Assembly (NCBI RefSeq): GCF_039941015.1
Contig: NZ_JBDVFI010000052.1
DNA: 64,000 nt
Strand: one strand, 5' to 3'
DNA from: Sedimentitalea sp039941015
GTDB taxonomy: Bacteria; Pseudomonadota; Alphaproteobacteria; Rhodobacterales; Rhodobacteraceae
The notes below the pieces were generated by a model, which was not told where the DNA came from, did no database searches, and was given only the letters and a program-made list of their open reading frames with translations. This document shows positions 1 to 8,183 of this stretch, in pieces. The first letter of the stretch is position 1, and each line of letters begins with the position of its first letter. A program made the translations under genes and the position numbers.

Positions 1-74
1 TGCCGTGCGACTTCGGAAAATAGGGCTTCAAACGCGCCATCTGCGCGTCGCTCAACCAGAAAAGATCAGACATA
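1..74 (-). CDS. IS5-family transposase, N-terminal fragment cut by the window edge
   Basis: Twenty-four codons are visible on the minus strand from an ATG at 72-74. They begin MSDLFWLSDAQMARLKPYFP, the characteristic N-terminus of IS5-family DDE transposases (an N-terminal helix-turn-helix-like segment followed, outside the window, by the catalytic domain). The reading frame runs off the left edge, so intactness is unknown. The start lies just inside the terminal repeat, as expected for a single-gene IS5 element. It is transcribed away from the chromate genes. Confidence 0.75.
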
Positions 75-136
75 TCACCGCTCAGTTTTCCGGCGGTGAA
101 TCATGATGCTCGCCTGAAATCAATGGGTCCAGACCC
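1..136. mobile_element. Terminus of an IS5-family insertion sequence (partial)
   Basis: The bases from about 117 to 136, read on the minus strand, begin GGGTCTGGACCC, a terminal inverted repeat of the type found in IS5-group elements. They sit about 45 bp upstream of a transposase start codon. The repeat is followed outward by a CTAG tetranucleotide at 136-139, the known target preference of this family. Only one end is in the window, so the element's length and its other repeat cannot be judged. Confidence 0.75.
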
Positions 137-223
137 TAGCATTGACCCGGTACACCAGATGGCAGGAATTAACATTCGGACTGCGAGCCGACGCTGCGAG
201 GCCAGCACCGGCGGCTCTCGCGT

Positions 224-252
224 TTGACAGGGGTGTGGGGCGCGGCTAAAAT
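224..252 (+). promoter_or_regulatory. Near-consensus sigma-70-type promoter for the chromate genes
   Basis: A perfect -35 hexamer TTGACA (224-229) and a -10 TAAAAT (247-252) are separated by exactly 17 bp. This is unusually consensus-like for an alphaproteobacterial promoter. Transcription would begin near 260, giving a leader of roughly 75 nt. That leader carries a small inverted repeat (GGGGT near 264, ACCCC near 278) before the Shine-Dalgarno of the ChrB-like gene. Confidence 0.6.
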
Positions 253-334
253 ATATGGACTGGGGTCTGCGAGAACCCCGTGAGGCGCCAGCCCAATCTT
301 GCATCCGTCCGGACCTTTGCATGGAGGATGCTTT

Positions 335-1153
335 ATGGCGTCGTATAATGAAATTCCCGTATCGACTATGGCTCGTCTGGTGGGGACACCTGACTGTCCC
401 GCAGTGCTTGATGTACGCATTGATCAAGACTTCGATGACGATCCAAGATTGATCCCCGGCGCAATTCGACACCCGTTTCGGAACGTACTCGACTTGGCCA
501 GAAAATTGACGGGCCGTTCAGTGGTTGTTTACTGTCAAAAGGGCTTGAAGATCAGCCAAGGTGCGGCGGCCTTGCTGCGCTCGGCAGGCGTAAAGGCCGA
601 AGTCCTAGAAGGTGGACAGTTCGCTTGGAGGGACGCCGGATATCCCATGCTTCTGGCGGACAAGTTGCCGCCGATGGATGATGCAGGCCGTACCGTTTGG
701 GTGACGCGCCACAGGCCAAAAATCGACCGCATTGCCTGCCCTTGGCTCATACGCAGGTTTGTTGATCCAGAGGCCCGGTTTTTGTTCGTGGCGCCATCGC
801 AGGTAAACAGTGTCGCTGAGCGGTTCAATGCAACTCCTTTCGATATCGCGGATGTGTTCTGGAGCCATCGTGGTGAGAACTGCACATTCGATACGATGAT
901 TGAAGAGTTTGGTATTGGAAACGAAGCGCTTGCGCGATTGGCACTGATCGTGTGCGGGGCCGATACCAACAGGCATGATCTGGCGCCCGAGGCCGCTGGG
1001 CTTCTTGCTGCATCCCTTGGTCTGTCGCGGATGTATCGCGATGACTTGGAGCAAGTTGAAGCCGGCATGGCGCTGTATGACGCCTTTTACCGCTGGGCGC
1101 GGGACGCTACCGAGGAAGGGCATGACTGGCCCGCCGCGTCGATGAAAGCCTAA
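335..1153 (+). CDS. Rhodanese / ChrB-domain chromate resistance protein
   Basis: A 272-residue protein in two parts. The first ~100 residues form a rhodanese-like sulfurtransferase domain with an active-site loop containing VVYCQKG. The C-terminal half matches the ChrB chromate-resistance domain (RHRPKIDRIACPWLIRRF, then VCGADTNRHDLAPEA). Such proteins accompany ChrA and are thought to sense or process chromate/sulfur oxyanions. The start at 335 is chosen because GGAGG at 323-327 sits 7 bp before it; a frame from 299 has no such site. chrA follows after 3 nt, so the two are almost certainly one transcript from the promoter at 224-252. The precise biochemical role is inferred. Confidence 0.85.
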   Translation: MASYNEIPVSTMARLVGTPDCPAVLDVRIDQDFDDDPRLIPGAIRHPFRNVLDLARKLTGRSVVVYCQKGLKISQGAAALLRSAGVKAEVLEGGQFAWRDAGYPMLLADKLPPMDDAGRTVWVTRHRPKIDRIACPWLIRRFVDPEARFLFVAPSQVNSVAERFNATPFDIADVFWSHRGENCTFDTMIEEFGIGNEALARLALIVCGADTNRHDLAPEAAGLLAASLGLSRMYRDDLEQVEAGMALYDAFYRWARDATEEGHDWPAASMKA

Positions 1154-1156
1154 ATC

Positions 1157-2449
1157 ATGAACAGTTCCAGCGAAACAATAACGAGCGTGCCTCCGTCTCT
1201 TACCGAAACGACTCGGGTTTGGTGGAAGATCGGTATCTTATCGTTTGGAGGTCCGGCGGCACAGATCGCGCTTATGCATAAGGAGATAGTCGAAGAGCGC
1301 GACTGGCTCTCAGAGCGGCAATTTCTGAACGCGCTGAGCTTTTGCATGTTGCTGCCAGGGCCAGAAGCGATGCAGTTGGCCACCTATGCGGGCTGGCGAT
1401 TGCACGGCACTGTCGGTGGGGTGATTGCGGGACTGCTGTTCGTCCTGCCGGGTGCGGCGGTGATCATGGCGCTGGCTGCGATCTATGCCATCTTTGGCGA
1501 CGTGCCACTGGTCGAGGCGCTGTTTTACGGAATCAAGGCGGCGGTCCTGGTGATTGTGGTCGAGGCATTGTTGCGTGTGGCAAAGAAAGCCTTGTCGCAA
1601 AGGGCACACTGGATCATCGCGGGGCTGGCCTTCGTCGGGATATTCTTCTTTTCCATACCCTATCCGGTGATCGTGTTGATCGCCGCGCTTGTCGGTGCCT
1701 TGATGCCGTCTGCGCCAGAGAAACCGCAGATTGTCGATATGGCACATGTGTCGGTTGGAGCGACACTCCGCACGGTTGTTACATGGCTGGCAATCTGGCT
1801 GGTGCCGCTTGTCGCGCTTGATGTGTTGGGTGCGGCCGATGTGCTGGTTGACGTGGGCCAGTTCTTTTCCACGCTGGCTATCGTGACCTTTGGCGGGGCC
1901 TATGCGGTTCTCGCCTATATGGCGCAGGATGTCGTTGTTCAGTTTGGCTGGTTGACCGCAGGCGAAATGGTCGACGCTCTGGGGTTGGCAGAGACCACAC
2001 CCGGCCCACTCATACTGGTCACACAGTTCGTTGGTTTTCTCGCCGGATACAAGGAAGGCGGGATTTCCCTTGGGATGAGCGCGGCCGCAGTAACGCTGTG
2101 GGTGACCTTCGCACCTTGCTTTCTCTGGATATTTGCTGGCGCACCCTACATCGAATGGATTGCGAGCCAATCAAGACTGAGAAATGCGCTCAAGGGGATC
2201 ACGGCCGCCGTCGTCGGCGTCATCCTCAACCTGTCGGTCTGGTTTGCGCTGCATGTTCTCTTTGCTGAGGTCAGCCTTCAGAAATTGGGGCCCGTAACAC
2301 TATGGCAACCAAATTTCGCAACGTTCGAATGGCTCGCCGGGGCGCTGTTCATCCTCAGCGGCTTTCTGGCCTTTCGGCTCCACTGGGGCATCATCAGAAT
2401 TTTGCTGGTCGCATCGACACTGGGGGCAGCTTTGCGATTGTTCCTGTAA
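1157..2449 (+). CDS. chrA: Chromate efflux transporter ChrA
   Basis: A 430-residue inner-membrane protein of the CHR (chromate ion transporter) superfamily. It expels chromate using the proton-motive force. It is the long, two-domain form. The N-terminal half carries FGGPAAQIALMHKEIV and a LLPGPEAMQ motif; the second half repeats them as TFGGAYAVLAYM and TTPGPLILVTQF around residues 245-290. Multiple hydrophobic segments span the whole length. It starts 3 nt after the ChrB-like gene, implying cotranscription and translational coupling. With an IS terminus about 1 kb upstream, the pair looks like an acquired resistance cassette. Confidence 0.92.
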   Translation: MNSSSETITSVPPSLTETTRVWWKIGILSFGGPAAQIALMHKEIVEERDWLSERQFLNALSFCMLLPGPEAMQLATYAGWRLHGTVGGVIAGLLFVLPGAAVIMALAAIYAIFGDVPLVEALFYGIKAAVLVIVVEALLRVAKKALSQRAHWIIAGLAFVGIFFFSIPYPVIVLIAALVGALMPSAPEKPQIVDMAHVSVGATLRTVVTWLAIWLVPLVALDVLGAADVLVDVGQFFSTLAIVTFGGAYAVLAYMAQDVVVQFGWLTAGEMVDALGLAETTPGPLILVTQFVGFLAGYKEGGISLGMSAAAVTLWVTFAPCFLWIFAGAPYIEWIASQSRLRNALKGITAAVVGVILNLSVWFALHVLFAEVSLQKLGPVTLWQPNFATFEWLAGALFILSGFLAFRLHWGIIRILLVASTLGAALRLFL

Positions 2450-2768
2450 ATCATCTTGGTAAATTCACTTGGATTGTTCGACGCCAGCGCCCGCTGTGCT
2501 AGCGGCCATTTCGATGACGACATACCCAAGTACTCCGACACGAAGGATCGCCAAGGCGCATGAGCCCGAGCCAAACGGCACGCGCTGCGGAAATCGCGGG
2601 TCTAGTTGCTGATGCGCTTCCGACCACTACATCTAGCTGAATTTCCCATGTCCAGATCGGGTAACAGCCTGCAACCAATGGGTTTATTTTAACCGACTCC
2701 TGTGTTACGGTCATCGTAATAATCAAAGTGTCAGCCGGAAAACCGGCGGCCCGAGGCAGACAGAGGCA
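2450..2768. other. 319-bp intergenic stretch without a recognised gene
   Basis: No convincing coding frame is present. A 25-codon plus-strand frame (2560-2637) and the minus-strand open frame crossing it show no family I recognise. A weak dyad CCGCT/AGCGG (2491-2505) lies after chrA. Near the right end a GCCGG-AAAA-CCGGC hairpin (2734-2747) sits in the probable leader of the carboxypeptidase gene, just before its ribosome-binding region. The promoter of that gene must lie here, but no strong hexamers stand out. Confidence 0.4.
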
Positions 2769-4253
2769 ATGATCGTGCAGGTTCGGCGTATACGTCCGGC
2801 CCAGAGGGGCCATTCTATTTTTATCGCATTCTGGTTGTCGGTGCTGATGCCTATCAGCGCTTTGGCAGCTCCGTATGCGGCTCATGTAATTGACGCTCGA
2901 AGTGGTAAGGTGTTGCATTCGCGAAATGCTGACACCCGGCTGCATCCGGCGTCCCTGACAAAGATGATGACACTCTACATTGCATTCGAAGCGGTGCGTA
3001 ATGGTGAAATCACACTTGATACCAAGGTGCGGATCTCCAAGCATGCCGCATCTGAACCTCCGTCAAAACTGGGCTTGAGGTCGGGTCAAACCATTGCGCT
3101 GCGGTATCTCATTCGTGCCGCTGCAGTGAAATCCGCCAATGACGCGGCTACTGCCATCGGAGAGGCAATCAGCGGCAGCGAGGCGGCCTTTGCCCGGCGG
3201 ATGAACCGCACAGCCAAGGCGATGGGAATGTCGCGGACGACGTTCAAGAACGCCCATGGGCTGACCGAAAGCGGGCATCTCTCGACCGCGCGCGACATGA
3301 CTGCTCTGGGGCGGCATGTGATTTATGATTACCCGCAATATTACAACCTGTTCTCCCGGCAGACTGCGGATGCAGGGGTCAAGAGGGTCAGCCATACCAA
3401 CCGTCGCCTTCTGCAATCCTACAAAGGCGCCGACGGCATCAAGACAGGTTATACACGAGCAGCGGGTTTCAATCTCGTGGCCTCGGCACAGCGTGGCAAT
3501 GAACGCGTCATCGCCACCGTGTTTGGTGGCAAATCCACGGCGTCGCGCAATGCGAGAGTGGCCGAACTTCTGGACATGGGCTTTCGCCGGGCACCGTCCC
3601 GCGCGGCTCTTCGCAAGCCAGCACGCCCGGCCTATGCGGGAAACGTAGCGGCGGCGGGCGGCACGACAGCGGCCAAGACCGTTAGGGTCGTCGCGTCAGT
3701 CCAAAAAAGCCTGCGACCACGCCTGCGCCCAAGCCCGTCGATAGAGGTTGCTGAAACCGTCGTCACGGCAGCCGCCGCGGATGGAGACAAGGTGCAGGCC
3801 AGCGTCGAGGCGGCAATCGCCGCAGCCTCGCAAAGCGTTGCTACAGCCGCCGCCGAGACACCAAAGGTCGACGTCGCAGAGGCCACGCTGACCTCTACCA
3901 GCGTATCGGTGCCAAGGCCTACAGCTCGCCCCGCCGAACTGACGGTCGCCCTCGTGAAGCCAACCAAACCCCCTGAACCACAAGAACCGGAAATCGTCAC
4001 GCGGCTCTCGACATCCGGTGGGCAGCATTGGGGCATCAACGTCGGACGTTATGGCAGCCGGTATCAGGCCGAAAAGGTTCTGCTGCGTACGGCGCTTGCG
4101 GAAATGGCCACGCTTGACGGCTCCTTGCGCAAGGTCAACCAGACATCTGCCGGTTTTGACGCGAACTTTGTTGGCATGACGCGCGATACTGCCGATCTCG
4201 CCTGTCGCAGGCTCAAGGCGCGCAACGTGACCTGTTTCATGATCGGCCCCTGA
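2769..4253 (+). CDS. D-alanyl-D-alanine carboxypeptidase (S11 family) with C-terminal SPOR domain
   Basis: A 494-residue periplasmic penicillin-binding protein. A signal peptide ends near residue 34 (ISALAAPYA). The S11 serine peptidase domain (about 35-270) has all three active-site motifs: SLTK with S62/K65, SAN at 122-124 and KTG at 225-227. It trims the terminal D-Ala from peptidoglycan stem peptides. An Ala/Val/Pro-rich linker (about 275-410) leads to a SPOR-type domain (about 415-494), which in this family binds denuded glycan and targets proteins to the septum. It appears monocistronic, flanked by long intergenic regions. The dacA/dacC assignment is left open. Confidence 0.9.
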   Translation: MIVQVRRIRPAQRGHSIFIAFWLSVLMPISALAAPYAAHVIDARSGKVLHSRNADTRLHPASLTKMMTLYIAFEAVRNGEITLDTKVRISKHAASEPPSKLGLRSGQTIALRYLIRAAAVKSANDAATAIGEAISGSEAAFARRMNRTAKAMGMSRTTFKNAHGLTESGHLSTARDMTALGRHVIYDYPQYYNLFSRQTADAGVKRVSHTNRRLLQSYKGADGIKTGYTRAAGFNLVASAQRGNERVIATVFGGKSTASRNARVAELLDMGFRRAPSRAALRKPARPAYAGNVAAAGGTTAAKTVRVVASVQKSLRPRLRPSPSIEVAETVVTAAAADGDKVQASVEAAIAAASQSVATAAAETPKVDVAEATLTSTSVSVPRPTARPAELTVALVKPTKPPEPQEPEIVTRLSTSGGQHWGINVGRYGSRYQAEKVLLRTALAEMATLDGSLRKVNQTSAGFDANFVGMTRDTADLACRRLKARNVTCFMIGP

Positions 4254-4275
4254 GGCCTTTCGACTTAAACCTGAA

Positions 4276-4320
4276 TCATCTAACGCGGCCTGAAATCATC
4301 GATTTCAGCGCGTTGGATGA
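4276..4320. terminator. Long inverted repeat between convergent genes
   Basis: A nearly perfect 45-nt dyad. The outer arms are TCATCTAACGCG (4276-4287) and CGCGTTGGATGA (4309-4320) with one mismatch; the inner arms are CTGAAAT and ATTTCAG around CATCG. It lies 23 bp after the carboxypeptidase stop and 124 bp before the end of the convergent acyltransferase gene. It can therefore fold on either strand and is probably a bidirectional terminator or mRNA-stabilising stem. No long T-run follows, so intrinsic termination is uncertain. Confidence 0.55.
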
Positions 4321-4443
4321 TGGGTGAAATATCAAGCTAAAGTTGAAACGCGGTGAGCGTCTGGCGCCGGTTGGCTTTTTACTAGCGATACTGGGACGCC
4401 AGCGTCACCTTCTCCAACTGATCGGCAAAGAATCAAGACTGGT

Positions 4444-6429
4444 CTATCGTGCCAGTTCGCGTGCCTCCCCAAGCAGATCATACTTCGCACCCAGTCGCTG
4501 CGATCCTTCGTAGGAGAGGTGCCCCTTGTCTCTGTAGATCAATACGTCATCTTCCCGCGCCGCACATTCGCCCTGTGCGCAGAGAAAGTTATCAAAACGA
4601 AACACTGGCACGTTGCCTCGCTGTTCAAGCAAATCGAGAACGCTAAGGGAGAGAGCTTCTTGTGCGCGATACACTGACTCATCTATCGTACAGTTCGAAT
4701 CCTTGCCCGCCACGATCAATCCGCTCATACCCCTCTCAAGGCAAAGACCGATATCAAATCCCGAATGCGGGTTAAAGCCCGCCCCCTCGCTCGGCGTGGG
4801 AGCGAACAGAACGGCCTTTGGCCCTGCCGCGCGTATCAGTTCAACTGTGCTTTCGATTTCCAGGGCCAGGTCCTCTGGTTTCAGTACGACCTCATTCCCG
4901 TCCGCGTCTTGGACATCAAGAAAGAAATATTGGTTTAGCAAGCTGGACAGAACGACCACCTCCAACGATGGGTGATCTCGGACATAATCAATTACGGATT
5001 GGTTGAAATCGAAGCAGTCCCGGATGAACTGAGTGCCACGCAAGTAATCTGAATGCTTCGGCGCGATGCCATGGATCGGTCCGCAAACGCTCTTGGTTGC
5101 CTGTGCAAGCACTACCTCGGTATTTGAGAGAAACGCGGGAACCAGATGCATGGCATATGAGTCCCCCCAAACCAGCGTATCAGGCCGCTCGCCCGTCGTG
5201 CATTCCTGATTTTGAACAAAACGGTCTACATGTTCGCAGCCGTCGCTCAGCCCTGTATTGGGTCTTAGGCGATGTGCAAGATTTTCGTCGGTGCGCCCAT
5301 CAAGCGTTACCAGTTTTCCGAGCCCTACACAGGCCAGAACGGTGCAGAGTACCATGATCCCCTGTGTGCGAAGCCTCTTTCCAGAGGCATAGCGCAATGG
5401 CTTTTCAACTGTAGCAAACAGCAACAGGGCAGCGCCTATCGACACTATGGCAATGGCGACACGTATCCAGACCGGTGGCAGTTCTGACATGTAGGCGTTG
5501 TTCACGAAGGCGACGAGCGGCCAGTGTACGAGATACAGGGAATAGGAAATGTTTCCGAACCATCCCAAAACCTTGACCATGCCGCCGGTATCCAGAAGGG
5601 GGCACCGAAACACCAAGATCAGGACGACGGCACAACACACAAGCACTGAATCGACACTCGGGTGCGGCCATCCAAATTGCTTACCCGGAGCGAAAATAGG
5701 TACGGCGATCAGAATTGCCAAACCCATATATCCGAGTAAGGGCCTGTCGATTTTGGGCGCGTGTTGCCCGCCTAAAGCAATCGAACAGGCGGCCCCAAGC
5801 AGCAGAGACCAAGCCCGCGTGGGCAACAAGTAAAAGGTTGCAGAGGTTTTGGTTGAGACGAACGCAAGACACAAAACCAAACTTAAGACCAGGGCCAAGC
5901 AGACAAGGACGAAATGCCGGCGCTGTGGGATCAGAAACAGCAACAAGGGGAGAAACAGATAAAACTGCTCTTCGATCGATAATGACCACATGTGCAGGAG
6001 CGGCTGCAGGGCAGAGTCGGAACTGAAGTATCCGGATTGCAGCCAAAGCGATATGTTGGATACAAAAAATATCGACGCGATCGCGGTCTCGTTGAAATTT
6101 TTCTGTATGCCGGATGTCAGAAAGAAGCCGGAAACGGCAAAGCTCAGTGCAATAACCACCAGAGAGGCGGGCATGATCCGACGGAGCCGGCGGGAATAAA
6201 ATTTTCCGAACGAGAACTGACCAGAGGCCAGATCGTTGCGGATAATACTGGTAATGAGAAAGCCAGAAATGACAAAGAACACGTCGACACCCAGATAGCC
6301 AGCGGTCTGGAAGGACAGTTGGGTATGGTACAACAGCACAAGCAACACCGCGATGCCTCGCAGTGCTTGGATATCCATCCTGAATGTGTGTGGAGTGCTA
6401 GATTGGGTGTTCACCAGAATAGAATCCAA
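4444..6429 (-). CDS. Acyltransferase-3 family protein with C-terminal SGNH domain (OafA/YrhL-like)
   Basis: A 661-residue membrane O-acyltransferase, probably modifying a surface polysaccharide. The N-terminal Acyltransferase_3 domain (about 18-350, some ten membrane segments) has the conserved ALRGIAVLLVLLYH with H35. The periplasmic C-terminal SGNH domain has the GDS nucleophile motif at 422-424 and the catalytic DKGH (D634, H637). The frame opens with TTG at 6429, the first ATG is at 6378, and neither has a good Shine-Dalgarno. Family alignment favours an upstream start, so 6429 is kept provisionally. Base composition is lower in GC (sampled line 43%) than surrounding genes (about 60%), suggesting transfer, as is common for O-antigen-type modifiers. 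Confidence 0.85.
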   Translation of the reverse strand: MDSILVNTQSSTPHTFRMDIQALRGIAVLLVLLYHTQLSFQTAGYLGVDVFFVISGFLITSIIRNDLASGQFSFGKFYSRRLRRIMPASLVVIALSFAVSGFFLTSGIQKNFNETAIASIFFVSNISLWLQSGYFSSDSALQPLLHMWSLSIEEQFYLFLPLLLFLIPQRRHFVLVCLALVLSLVLCLAFVSTKTSATFYLLPTRAWSLLLGAACSIALGGQHAPKIDRPLLGYMGLAILIAVPIFAPGKQFGWPHPSVDSVLVCCAVVLILVFRCPLLDTGGMVKVLGWFGNISYSLYLVHWPLVAFVNNAYMSELPPVWIRVAIAIVSIGAALLLFATVEKPLRYASGKRLRTQGIMVLCTVLACVGLGKLVTLDGRTDENLAHRLRPNTGLSDGCEHVDRFVQNQECTTGERPDTLVWGDSYAMHLVPAFLSNTEVVLAQATKSVCGPIHGIAPKHSDYLRGTQFIRDCFDFNQSVIDYVRDHPSLEVVVLSSLLNQYFFLDVQDADGNEVVLKPEDLALEIESTVELIRAAGPKAVLFAPTPSEGAGFNPHSGFDIGLCLERGMSGLIVAGKDSNCTIDESVYRAQEALSLSVLDLLEQRGNVPVFRFDNFLCAQGECAAREDDVLIYRDKGHLSYEGSQRLGAKYDLLGEARELAR

Positions 6430-6715
6430 ACTTGTAACAAACTACCGAGAGGTCTGCGCGAATCGCCGGTACGTTTAAGTGACGCCCAGAATGCGCACAG
6501 AATTCTTCACATTTGCCTACGTGGAATTCTCACACCCATCGCTCTTACCGCCGGCGTCCCGAAGTTCCAAGACAACTGCCGGAGCATAAATGCTAATCGA
6601 GTGTTGGAAAACCCACAGGTTCGTGAACTCTGCCATGATCGTCATTCGTAACGTGTCCGGACCCTTCTCCGGGTGACGACAACGGTTCCTTCCGCTCTCT
6701 GAGCTCGGCCGGTGA

Positions 6716-8119
6716 TCAGTCTGGGAGAACTTTGCCCGGGTTCAGGATGCCATGGGGATCAAAGGCCGCCTTGATTGCCGCCATATAGCGGGTGCTGGCA
6801 CCCAGTTCCCGTGTCAGATAGGGGCGTTTGCCTTGTCCGATCCCATGTTCTCCGGTGCAGGTGCCATCCATCGAGATTGCAAGATCGTTGAGCCTGCCGA
6901 CAAATGTTTCGGCGCGGGCGATTTCCTCGTGATCTGCCATGTCGATCAGTAGCGTGGTGTGAAAGTTCCCGTCACCAACATGGCCGACAATCAACCCGGT
7001 CAGCCCGAGTTCTTCGACCATCTCGTTGTTGCGCGCCACGCACTCGGCGAGGCGAGAGATCGGGACACAGACATCGGTGGCGATGGCGGTCTTGCCGGGG
7101 CTGATCTGTAGCGTTGCCCAGTAATAGTCATGACGCGCCTGCCAGAGCCGGTTGCGTTCTTCGGCGTTGGTGGTCCATTCGAACCCTGTGCCGCCGACGT
7201 CTTCGGCAATGTCACCAAATGTTGCCGATTGTTCGGCAACGCTCGCCTCGGACCCGTGGAATTCGAGCAGCAGTAGCGGGGACACTGGCAGGTCGAGTTT
7301 AGAGTATGCGTTGACAGCCTCGACCGATGCCGTGTCGAGTAATTCCATCCGGGCCACCGGAATCCCGTACTGAATGGTCGCCATCACCGCCTGACAGGCG
7401 GCGTCGACCGTTTCAAATGAACAACGCGCGGATGACATTGCCTCGGGGATACCCTGAAGCCGCAGCGTGATCTTGGTAATGACACCCAACGTGCCTTCGG
7501 ATCCGACCAAAAGCCGGGTGAGATCGTAACCGGCCGAGGATTTCTTGGCCCGCTGTGCGGTCTTGATGATGTCGCCATTGGCCATCACGGCCTCAAGCGC
7601 GATCACGTTGTCCTTCATCGTTCCATAGCGCACCGCATTGGTGCCCGAGGCCCGTGTTGCCGTCATCCCGCCGATGGTCGCATTCGCACCGGGATCGATG
7701 GGAAAGAACAGTCCCTGATCGCGCAGATAGGTGTTGAGTTGTTCGCGCGTGACACCCGGCTGCACGACACAATTCAAATCCTCGGGATAGACCGCAAGGA
7801 TCTCGTTCATCTGGCCCATATCCATCGAAATACCACCCGCTGGGGCGTTCACATGCCCTTCCAGCGATGTGCCGACGCCAAAGGGGATCAGCGGCACCTT
7901 GTGGGTGGCGCAGACCTTGACGACATCCGCGACTTCTTCGGTCGATTGCGGAAAGACCACGCCATCGGGGGGCTGGTTCCTGATCCAGGTCGTGGTGTGG
8001 CCGTGTTGCTCGCGAATAGAGGCTCCGGTCTGGAACCGGTCGCCAAATTGCTGCTTTAGAACACCGAGCGCGGCGGCGATCCCGTCTTCATTGCGCGGCA
8101 TGTCGGTTGCCTGAACCAT
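6716..8119 (-). CDS. FAD-linked D-lactate dehydrogenase (cytochrome) / GlcD-type oxidase
   Basis: A 467-residue flavoprotein of the FAD-binding PCMH / FAD-linked oxidase family. The N-terminal PCMH fold shows IPFGVGTSLEGHVNAPAGG and TRASGTNAVRYGTM. The C-terminal cap carries the substrate-site motif VGHVGDGNFH and ends with AAFDPHGILNPGKVLPD. This combination is typical of D-lactate dehydrogenase (cytochrome), which oxidises D-lactate to pyruvate and feeds electrons to the respiratory chain; glycolate or another 2-hydroxyacid is the main alternative. GAGGAAA precedes the ATG at 8119. The gene stands alone, followed at 64 nt by the gamma-glutamyltransferase gene end on the same strand. Confidence 0.88.
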   Translation of the reverse strand: MVQATDMPRNEDGIAAALGVLKQQFGDRFQTGASIREQHGHTTTWIRNQPPDGVVFPQSTEEVADVVKVCATHKVPLIPFGVGTSLEGHVNAPAGGISMDMGQMNEILAVYPEDLNCVVQPGVTREQLNTYLRDQGLFFPIDPGANATIGGMTATRASGTNAVRYGTMKDNVIALEAVMANGDIIKTAQRAKKSSAGYDLTRLLVGSEGTLGVITKITLRLQGIPEAMSSARCSFETVDAACQAVMATIQYGIPVARMELLDTASVEAVNAYSKLDLPVSPLLLLEFHGSEASVAEQSATFGDIAEDVGGTGFEWTTNAEERNRLWQARHDYYWATLQISPGKTAIATDVCVPISRLAECVARNNEMVEELGLTGLIVGHVGDGNFHTTLLIDMADHEEIARAETFVGRLNDLAISMDGTCTGEHGIGQGKRPYLTRELGASTRYMAAIKAAFDPHGILNPGKVLPD

Positions 8120-8183
8120 GAGTTTTCCTCTACCTGATCACCGGGATATTTGTCGCAGTTTGCCGCCGCCTACAAGAGCAGGA

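Noticed and set aside
6430..6715. Search for tRNA, small RNA or leader elements in the 286-bp gap before the acyltransferase
   Set aside because: No cloverleaf, riboswitch core or convincing hairpin was found; only weak short dyads such as ACCC/GGGT near 6659-6674.
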